DNA of 64,000 bases from NCBI GenBank assembly GCA_025529335.1, contig JAMYHX010000165.1, positions 1-64,000 of the forward strand, in the 5' to 3' direction. The DNA is from Rhizopus sp. PT2906. Its lineage: Eukaryota > Mucoromycota > Mucoromycetes > Mucorales > Rhizopodaceae. The notes beneath the pieces are model-generated. The model searched no databases. It saw nothing but the letters and a program-made list of their open reading frames with translations, and had not been told where the DNA came from. The position numbers and the translations under genes were made by a program. Positions 56,818-64,000 of this stretch are shown here, one piece after another (the stretch's first letter is position 1; every line of letters begins with the position of its first letter).

Positions 56818-56824
56818 ATGAAAT
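56768..56824 (+). repeat. Direct repeat, left copy
   Basis: The sequence atccaattggacgcaacat and what follows to position 56824 matches 58798-58854 at roughly three quarters of positions. The pair brackets a 2-kb block of relics. Confidence 0.7.
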
Positions 56825-57394
56825 AATGACGCTACCTTCTCATGGAGTAGTGGGCGAAGAATACGCGTCTTTGTAGTTATTCGAGAGCATATTTTTACAA
56901 TAAATAAACATTGATGATCTTTATATGGCTAATTCTACGAGTCACTGCCTGCTTCATTTACTTTGTATAAAATAGTAAATGCATTGTATTTTAAAAACGG
57001 TTTTACATCACTTTATTTCGCGCAACACTTTTTTACTTGTATTAACATAATTTCAATTTCACAAATCTGTAAAAAACATCGCGTTTGTGAAAGTTGTTTT
57101 ATATTATCAAAAAGACAGGTCAATACTTTTAGGACTCTTTTATTCGATAATATAAAGCTCCCATTAAAAGGGTATTCATAGTCAATGATTTGAAAGTCTA
57201 CTACATAGCTTGTGTCTATATGCTTGATGAATTTGCTTGTGGTTGATTATGATTCTAGTTCATTTTTAATAACATAGTGTTGCCCAAGGGGCTATCATTG
57301 AAGATCTAACTAGTCGATTTATTCTTTGATGTGCATGTTTTATTATTGATTACAACAGGAGCTTTGATCATTGCATCCTCCAAGAGTTTATTTC

Positions 57395-57845
57395 CGCTTT
57401 GATCATTTCTTTTTTGCTCCTTCTGTTAATCCAATCTCATAAGGTCCGAACTTCATTATGTGATCTAGTATCTTTGTCTTTATTTTCTTCTCCATAGGCT
57501 CAGAAATTGAGAGCTTCCTTTTTCTATTTATCTGTGCTCTCGCTGTGTTACTTGGGACTTCTCTGTGAAAAATGTGTGTACTTTGATTAGCTATTGTTCC
57601 ATGTTGTTATACAAATAAAGACTTGCTCTCTCATCGTTATTCTAGAATGGTCAAATGCTGTTAGAATAAGTCTCCATATTTTGCTCATCAGATCTCTTTC
57701 ACTATGTTCTCTGTCTTTTAAGAAATCAAACATGTGCAACTCATCGCCTTCAAGTATTGATTTTTGTGCCCAATGGCAGGCATCTTCTTTTTTAGGGTGA
57801 TAGTATTTTGTAGACAGGCATTTATGGAGGTCATCGATACTCTAT
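57395..57845 (-). pseudogene. Decayed member of the dispersed family (third copy)
   Basis: On the minus strand one frame reads IDDLHKCLSTKYYHPKKEDA, CHWAQKSILEGDELHMFDFL, KDREHSERDLMSKIWRLILT and AFDHSRITMREQVF at about 57590-57840. A later frame gives HREVPSNTARAQINRKRKLS and EKKIKTKILDHIMKFGPYEI at about 57400-57555. The pieces correspond in order to the relic at 25.4-25.8 kb (short linker, basic RK segment, then an E-x-G motif). The associated dispersed repeat lies about 100 bases upstream. Stops show it is inactive. Confidence 0.5.
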
Positions 57846-57938
57846 TGATAATGTACCTACAGTTAGGAAAAGAAACTAACAGCTAAATCATTGTTGTACA
57901 CCATCTAGCAACTCAGAGAAGCTTTCTAGTAGTTTTGG

Positions 57939-58070
57939 TATGGGAAAAACTACATACACCAGAAAGTACACCAGAAATTAGACTAATACTACAGTCACTA
58001 ACTCTACCCATCACCTATGATGCCCTCCAACAAAACTTTTCATCGTCTTGGTTTTTTTCTTTTCAAGAAG
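57939..58070 (-). repeat. Dispersed repeat, copy 3
   Basis: Reverse-strand relative of 11441-11610 and 24970-25136, with the core agtctaatttctggtgtactttctggtgtatgtag. About 50 bases present in the other copies between cttgaaaagaa and aagttttg are missing here. Confidence 0.8.
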
Positions 58071-58562
58071 AAAAAGAGATAAAAAAAATGTTGTTATTTA
58101 TTCTAATTTTATGCTGTGAGCTTGATCAATTACGTGTGGTTGGTACTTACACTCTTTAGCCTTATTTCCTGGTGCATGTTGGTTATTGTCAGGAAACATA
58201 CTTTTGATTGGTAAAGTATAATACACCAAGGAGTTTCATTCACCCTATAAAAAGGCTCAGGAACAAGTGATTAGATTGAAGCATATGTGTGTATAAACGC
58301 TTTTGGGTAAATTAAAGCATTAAATATTACTGAGGACAATCATCAATTCAACCTACACGCGTCTTGTCAAGTATTAAATCTGAAGCAAACTCATAACAAA
58401 AACCAGACAAACAGAAAAACCCAAGGCAGTTAACTATGGCAGTTTGTAAAATGTGACGCGTTTGGACCGATAAATAAAACCAACTTCGAGATGAGCAATG
58501 TAAAACCTAAAACTGAAGAATAAAAAAATAGGGTCCCAACTACATTTTAATTAAAGTATTTT

Positions 58563-58781
58563 AGAAGCAAGATGCATCTATCCAAAAAGCTGCTGGGCAA
58601 TGTGGTATTCCTCGAAAAGCACTACTTATATCGGACGAACTTAACAATGATAATATATCCGCGCTTCCCATTTACAATTGCCAAATCAAAAAAGTCCTAG
58701 CCTTAAATAAAAAAGCTTTTCCAAGGGGGCATATCCTCATTGTTGCTGCAAACCCATCTATTATGACAAAAAATACTTGAA
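58563..58781 (+). pseudogene. Isolated coding fragment
   Basis: A frame without an ATG encodes QDASIQKAAGQCGIPRKALL, ISDELNNDNISALPIYNCQI and KKVLALNKKAFPRGHILIVA before a stop. About 70 codons of protein-like sequence stand alone with no promoter or partner exon. It may be the end of a dead gene. Not recognised. Confidence 0.35.
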
Positions 58782-58797
58782 GTTTAAACACCGCTAC

Positions 58798-58854
58798 ATC
58801 CAATTGGATGCAACTTAAATGCACTGACTTTTAGACACGACGTCAATGTGAAAC
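58798..58854 (+). repeat. Direct repeat, right copy
   Basis: Partner of 56768-56824. It ends 38 bases before the start codon of the membrane protein gene, so it may contribute to that promoter. Confidence 0.7.
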
Positions 58855-58892
58855 CATAGCTTGTATATTTTTTTTCTTCTTTATTATTAAAT

Positions 58893-60011
58893 ATGATGGA
58901 CGTGCTATTCACAGCCATAATAGGCGCTGGTCTAGCCTACTTTACAGCCAAAGACGTACTGATAGCAATTAGACCATGGGGTGATCAATTAACAGACATG
59001 TGCTTTCATCCTGCCAACCATGACAACCAAGGTAATCTACGAGTTGTCTACACTGGACTATCTTCGATGCTCGATCGACAGTTATGTGTGTTTGTGAATA
59101 TATATCAGCATGCTATGCATGATATTCTTGGTGCACCTATCCTCAGACTTTTGCTCGCTGCCTTTGGTACTGCTCTAGCCATCATGGCCATCGAAGGTTC
59201 GCGTAAAGGCTCCAAAAGGACGCTGTTAGCACTCTTTCCTATCTATGGTCTTCTTGCCAACATCATCAGTATCTCAGTCATGTTCCCCTTGATTTGGATC
59301 CCCCTTTACATGTTTTACAAGAAAAGAGCACCTGCCAAAGAGGAATATTGGAGCATCACTATAGATCGTGTCTATGGCCTGTTTACAGCCATGTATGTCG
59401 GCTACGGCCTGCCTACCGTTGCCCTGATGACACCACGACTGACACAACCAGACACCAAATGGGAACAAGACCTTTTGACCATCTGGCAGCTTGCACCCAT
59501 CTTACTCGTCCCACTTATTCCTGTGTTTGTCAGATTCTTTAAACAGCCTTCGCCGATCGATAGAGTAAGTGATCCAGCCATGCGACACCGCTTAAAGATT
59601 GCAGAAGGAAAGGACGCTCTAGAGAAATCATATCTGCTTTTGGGTATTATCAACATGATCATCTACTTTGGCATGTACCTGCTCGTCGCGCTTCAAGGTA
59701 TTCGTATTTGGGATTCTCTCGTCTTGCTCTATAATGCACCTGATAACTTACCCGCGTCTGTGTCATTTGGCGATCTTGGTCAGATCCTGACAACCCGTTC
59801 CTTTATGGTTGATTTTGCCGTCTTGTCTCTGTCCTTTGTTCTGTGGGCTATCTTGGATGGTGGCCTCAAGGCAGGTCTCTTGGTTGCGTTTGTCATGCCT
59901 TTCATTGGTCCCTCTGCTGCCATCTCTTTTTATGCTTACTACAGAGAAAATGTCATTCAAGACCTGACCTCAACGCAAGTCAACCAAGACGCTTCTGATA
60001 GAAAACAATAA
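58893..60011 (+). CDS. Multi-pass membrane protein of unknown function
   Basis: A single exon encodes 372 residues with about eight or nine hydrophobic helices, for example LRLLLAAFGTALAIMAIEG, IYGLLANIISISVMFPLIWI, LLLGIINMIIYFGMYLLVAL and LLVAFVMPFIGPSAAISFYA. Charged loops are short. The codon usage is more GC-rich than the flanking relic DNA, which supports a live gene. There is no signal for a known transporter motif and I do not recognise a family. The gene converges on MET22 with 54 bases between stops. Confidence 0.8.
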   Translation: MMDVLFTAIIGAGLAYFTAKDVLIAIRPWGDQLTDMCFHPANHDNQGNLRVVYTGLSSMLDRQLCVFVNIYQHAMHDILGAPILRLLLAAFGTALAIMAIEGSRKGSKRTLLALFPIYGLLANIISISVMFPLIWIPLYMFYKKRAPAKEEYWSITIDRVYGLFTAMYVGYGLPTVALMTPRLTQPDTKWEQDLLTIWQLAPILLVPLIPVFVRFFKQPSPIDRVSDPAMRHRLKIAEGKDALEKSYLLLGIINMIIYFGMYLLVALQGIRIWDSLVLLYNAPDNLPASVSFGDLGQILTTRSFMVDFAVLSLSFVLWAILDGGLKAGLLVAFVMPFIGPSAAISFYAYYRENVIQDLTSTQVNQDASDRKQ

Positions 60012-60065
60012 ATTTATCATGTGTAGAACAAACGTTGTATGTACACAGTTCCTTAATAAAGCTGT

Positions 60066-61278
60066 TTATTCGATATTCAATACTTTTTGAACAGCCTTCA
60101 ACACTTGAGGATGAATAGATGCTTTAGATGCAATCACTCCCTTGTTCTTTTCCAAAGTGCGGCCAATAGAGAAATCAAGAGGTTGGCCATAGATATCAGT
60201 CACTTTGCCTCCTGCTTCAGTTACAAGGACATTACCAGAGGCATGATCCTATTCAAAGAGTTATGAACCTGCTTAGATAACTATTTGTTTTTTTTTTTAC
60301 CCAGATTTTTTCTACATAGGCTTTGCTCGTAGGTAGACGTAGATAGATATCAGCATCACCTCGTGAGATAGAACAGTATTTGGCCTGACTATCCATACGA
60401 ACGGGGGTACGTGTTATACCTAATAATTTAGCTATTTCTTCTGCATCTCCATGTGAGGAATGACCTGCTTCGACAGATTCACAGAACGTAGATTCCTCAG
60501 TAGAAGAAATATCTGCAAACTGAATACGAGTTTCTGTTTCGTCTGCAAAGGATCGCTGAGAGAAAGCAAAAGTTGGTTACTTTGTTTTTTTCTTTTCCTG
60601 TTTTGTTTATACCTGGAATGCACCTTGACCACGCACAGCGATAAATAAGGTACCCTTTTCTCCTTGAGGCTCATGATGGTTTACAGGTAAATTAGGACAT
60701 CCAATGACACCTACTTGCACAACACCATCCACAATCAATGCTAAACATACAGCATACTGTCCACCACGCAAGAATCCTTTAGTTCCATCAATGGGATCTA
60801 AAGCCCAGTGGCGGCCACGAGAACCGCCTGCATAATTACCCCGATCAATGGCGTCCAAGATCTACTAGATGATCAATGGCGGGCTTATTTTATATATATA
60901 AAAAAGCTTACCTGCTGCTCGGAAAGTTTCTCATCTTGGCTTAATACGCCATTTGTAAGGGAAACCACCTTATCTCTTAATGCCTTACCACTCTCGCCTT
61001 GTAAATCCTTTGAATCCTCTTCACCAACGATAGGATCGTTTGGAAAATGTTTGTAAAGAAAAGTGTTTATGATGGCCTGAGCAGAAAAATCAGCCACTAG
61101 AACAAGGTTAGCATACATCAAGAGTTGCATACTATGTATGTATACCAGTGACGGGAGACTTGTCGTTTTTTGTCAACGTTTCGTTGGCAACCAAGTGTTG
61201 AAAGACGGACTGACAGACTTTAGAAGCAGTAAGGACGGCTTGAATAGCCACAGCTCTTTCTTTAGAAAAGTCTGACAT
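60066..61278 (-). CDS. MET22: 3'(2'),5'-bisphosphate nucleotidase (MET22/HAL2)
   Basis: Five exons can be joined in frame from MSDFSKERAVAIQAVLTASK at 61278 to a TAA at 60068-60066. The lithium-sensitive phosphatase motifs are present: NDKSPVTVADFSAQAIIN, DPIVGEEDSKDL (metal-binding EED), WALDPIDGTKGFLRGGQYAV (DPIDGT) and IWDHASGNVLVTEAGGKVTD (WDHASG-type motif). The enzyme removes the toxic PAP by-product of sulfate assimilation, and is a target of Na+ and Li+. The call is firm. Splices lie after SPVTG, after SEQQ, after QGAFQ and after EKIW. Confidence 0.95.
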
Positions 61279-61559
61279 AAATATGAGTTTATGTTTTTGC
61301 AATCAAGGAAAAAAGTGCTTTTTTTTTTACCAGACATGAAACAAAAACGTTTGGTGTGATATGGCGTGCTCGTCTACATTTTAAAAAAGTAGATGCGTTA
61401 TTAAGACTCCGAATAGTTGCCCTTTTAAGAAGAGTACAAACGATCGAGCTATGCTTGCTAAGCGAAGCATATGAGAAAAAAAAAAACTAGAAGAGAAAGA
61501 AAGAAAAAAAACCAAAGGGGATTTTTATTTTTACGTTGTACAACAAACGAAACACAGAT

Positions 61560-62687
61560 TTAAATATTTTCAATATCCTTGTAGAATGGATAATCAATGT
61601 ATCCTTCAGCCGTGTGGGTATAGAAAGTAGGTCTGTCGTACTTGTTCAATGGCCAACCATGCAATAGACGTTCAGGCAGATCTGGATTAGCTATAAAAGC
61701 ACGACCAAAGGCCACGAGTGTACCATGCGTTTGAGCATATTCATGAGCCTTTTCAATAGAGGTAGAGAACCCATTAGCGGCGATGAAGGGACCTTTCCAG
61801 ATCTGACGGAAAGGAGCCAAGGTGTCTTCTGTGAACTCGTTTTGATCGGAGGTAAAGCTATAACGAGGCTCGATAAAGTGAAGATAAGCAAGGCGGGGAT
61901 GATGTTTTTGGAGTTGAAGTGTGATATAACTCCACGTGTCCACCACAGATTCATCAAACATATCATTATAAGCTGCACCAGGAGAGAATCGAATTGCCGT
62001 ACGTTCTTCACCAATCGCTTCAGTGACAGCATCTACAATCTCAAGGACAAATCGAGCACGGTTTTCGATACTGCCACCGTACTCGTCCGTACGCTTGTTA
62101 GAGTTTGAATTGATGAATTGATCGAGCAGATAGCCATTCGCAGCATGAATCTCAACGCCATCAAAACCAGCTTCGATCGCATTCAGAGCCGCCTGTCGAT
62201 ACGTTTGGATCCATTCTTTGATCTCAGTCAAAGTGAGTGGACGAGGTACTTCATGTTCGATATTGCCACCAAAATAGTTTAACCCAGCGATCGGAATGTC
62301 TGATGCAGAGACGACTTGCTCGCCGTTAGGATTCAGTGTCTTGGTGCCTGCACGTCCGGCATACCAGAGTTGCATAAAGAAGACACCGCCCTTCTGATGA
62401 ACCGCGTTCGTTACTTTCTTCCATCCTTCAATTTGCTCCTTGGTAAAGATGCCAGATGAGCGAACATATAAACCAGCCAGGCGATCAATGCCTGTGGCTT
62501 CACTGATCAAGAGACCACCGTTGGAAGCCCGCTGTCTATAGTATTCGATAACAAGATCAGTAGGTACGCCTTCAAGCGTGTTTCTAAAACGAAGACATGG
62601 AGCCATCACGACACGATGGTTTAATTGATGGTTTCCGATTTTGATGGGTGTAAAGAGGCCTTGAATAGTCATTGATTTGATAAGCAT
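61560..62687 (-). CDS. Old yellow enzyme, NADH:flavin oxidoreductase
   Basis: One exon encodes 375 residues (or 370 if the ATG at 62672 is used). Family features are the start LFTPIKIGNHQLNHRVVMAP, the FMN/substrate part FMQLWYAGRAG, the strongly conserved GFDGVEIHAANGYLLDQFIN with RTDEYGGSIENRARF, and the phosphate-binding region PFIAANGFS and ANPDLPERL. OYEs reduce activated C=C bonds with NADPH. The substrate is unknown. It is intronless and coded with a GC bias stronger than its surroundings. Confidence 0.95.
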   Translation of the reverse strand: MLIKSMTIQGLFTPIKIGNHQLNHRVVMAPCLRFRNTLEGVPTDLVIEYYRQRASNGGLLISEATGIDRLAGLYVRSSGIFTKEQIEGWKKVTNAVHQKGGVFFMQLWYAGRAGTKTLNPNGEQVVSASDIPIAGLNYFGGNIEHEVPRPLTLTEIKEWIQTYRQAALNAIEAGFDGVEIHAANGYLLDQFINSNSNKRTDEYGGSIENRARFVLEIVDAVTEAIGEERTAIRFSPGAAYNDMFDESVVDTWSYITLQLQKHHPRLAYLHFIEPRYSFTSDQNEFTEDTLAPFRQIWKGPFIAANGFSTSIEKAHEYAQTHGTLVAFGRAFIANPDLPERLLHGWPLNKYDRPTFYTHTAEGYIDYPFYKDIENI

Positions 62688-63343
62688 CGTTGGGTCACTT
62701 CTTGCTCATATATATATTGAAATAGACTTTGATTAGTAATGAGCATTTTTGCAGATAGATTAATAATCAGGCATAATTGTAAAAATTCCCGAAATATCGT
62801 AATTTATTCTAATAGGGTAATATTAGGAACATTGCAAAAGAGAGCATTACAGGATCCAAAAAAAAAGGTATTGCTTTTTTGAAAGCAAACTGAAGGCTGT
62901 TAAGTGAAAAGTGCACTATATAATTTGATTTATACATGAATGCTACAACTCAGATAGTTTATAAGATGTGCTTTTAACAATGAGCTTTGTTTATGCCCCT
63001 TCTATTCTATGGGTCTTGTATATCAGCAATCATAGTTTAGCATAGTGCATCGAATGTGTTGTCTATTTTGTTTTTAAAAGTAATCAAATTGAATTTACAT
63101 TACAACTAGAGCCTTTGGGTCGTATAGTATTTAAATAGTTTGACAACATTTGGACATTTTCTACCAAATCAATAGAATCGTACTAGCTCATAGTATTATG
63201 TCTTGTGTCACAAAGCAAATACAATAGCTGTCAAGCAAAAGAGTGCTTTATTGTGGTGTTTAAATGCTTTGCAGTTTGGGAGAGCATTATCTTTTTTTTT
63301 TTTTTAGATTTTGCAGTGCCACTAGCATTACACTTTTAATATT
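62688..63343. other. Intergenic, no gene seen
   Basis: About 650 bases of AT-rich DNA with homopolymer runs (a T13 run near 63292). It serves as the OYE promoter and the 3' flank of the AlkB-like gene. No coding or RNA signal. Confidence 0.5.
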
Positions 63344-64000
63344 CTATCTACTGCTGGACATGACAGTAGTCTGATCCATTAGTGAATAGCTTTCGGCCTT
63401 TAGCTTTCTCAGAGTAACACTTATGCGTGTGCCTCTTTCTATCACTTCACCATCGATATGATCAAATAACCTCTCATTTATCCCATGCTCCCATTTATAT
63501 CTTGCATCCTCTGATAATGCTAATATGTCCCCAGGACGTAAAAGCACATCATATTTCAATCCATTGTCATCTTGTCTTTGTCGATAAGACGTACTTTCTT
63601 CAATAGCAGGTGTCATGGTCATCACACAGGACGATAATAAGGAAATTATCAATATACCATCATCAAACCTGTTTAAAAAAGGGGGGGCTTGTATGAGTCA
63701 ACAAGCAATAGAAAAGACTGCCTCACCTCAATAAGTCAACGTGGCTAACAATACCTTCACCTGTTGAACTAGTTTATACGACGTTTCATTTAGATTTTTT
63801 TTTTCTTTTACCCTTTTGATACAAGTTTAGAATAGCCTGATCAAACAAGGGTTCTCGTTGAATGATATGTTGAGGAAATAGTCTTGGATACCTTTTCTTA
63901 ACAAAGGATGCTATCCAGTCAATATGAGAAGGAAGTGTTCCAAAACACATGGCTTGATTGATATGATCAGCACCTGCAAAATATCCAGCATTGATTATTT
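63344..64000 (-). CDS. AlkB-type 2-oxoglutarate/Fe(II) dioxygenase, 5' part beyond window
   Basis: The C-terminal part lies here and the gene runs off the right edge. Three exons are readable: one from the edge to about 63812 (HINQAMCFGTLPSHIDWIAS, then RYPRLFPQHIIQREPLFDQA), a short one (STGEGIVSHVDLLR, about 63727-63768) holding the iron ligands H-x-D, and the last (FDDGILIISLLSSC...RPGDILALSEDARYKWEHGI) with the second His and the Arg that bind metal and 2-oxoglutarate. The C-terminus ISVTLRKLK is typical. AlkB homologues demethylate nucleic acids or proteins; which subtype cannot be told from this part. Confidence 0.85.

Noticed and set aside
1..64000. CRISPR array, bacterial operons, integrase or attachment sites
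   Set aside because: No regularly spaced repeats exist, and genes have spliceosomal introns; the DNA is eukaryotic nuclear.

Overview
The window is nuclear DNA of a filamentous fungus, most likely Mucorales (Mucoromycota). It is AT-rich. Genes have many short introns (about 45-60 nt, gtaagt...tag) and several very small exons. The best protein resemblances are to general fungal and early-diverging-fungal genes: PEX6, SCO1, HIS1, SSK1, UREF, and components lost by yeasts such as PDCD7/U11-59K and a BRCC45/BABAM2-like protein. I reconstructed exon-intron structures by hand from frame, splice sites and recognisable families; coordinates given for genes run from start codon to stop codon.

Layout. 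0-9.8 kb: edge of an unknown gene, a TBC Rab-GAP, Golgi SNARE GOS1, a polyQ protein and PEX6. 9.8-12.6 kb: gene-poor DNA with a 1.0-kb inverted-repeat-bounded unit and decayed coding fragments. 12.6-24.4 kb: a hydrophilic protein, TTC27/EMW1, an IMA1-type inner nuclear membrane protein, BUD20, SCO1 and a large SSK1-type response regulator. 24.4-26.6 kb: relics of a repeated family. 26.6-29.5 kb: an RBR ubiquitin ligase and a CON7-like zinc-finger factor. 29.5-35.1 kb: about 5.6 kb without an intact gene, with coding relics on the minus strand. 35.1-56.3 kb: a dense block (ERT1-like Zn2Cys6 factor, mitochondrial carrier, HIS1, UREF, RACK1, a coiled-coil protein, DUF202 protein, BABAM2-like protein, small protein, AFG1, NDT80-like factor, LENG1, DML1, PDCD7, two wax-synthase-like MBOAT genes, aldose epimerase). 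56.3-58.9 kb: another relic region. 58.9-64 kb: a multi-pass membrane protein, MET22, an old yellow enzyme and the 3' part of an AlkB-type dioxygenase.

There is no operon or biosynthetic cluster. Several genes serve mitochondria (SCO1, carrier, AFG1, DML1). The most distinctive features are: three or four decayed copies of one dispersed family with a conserved two-part layout; very tight or overlapping convergent 3' ends; an SSK1 protein that keeps a degenerate histidine-kinase module; a head-to-head pair of MBOAT paralogues; and an 11-nt gap between a DUF202 gene and a BABAM2-like gene. I saw no convincing tRNA, rRNA or CRISPR array. The arrangement, not an obvious new enzyme system, is what looks least described here.
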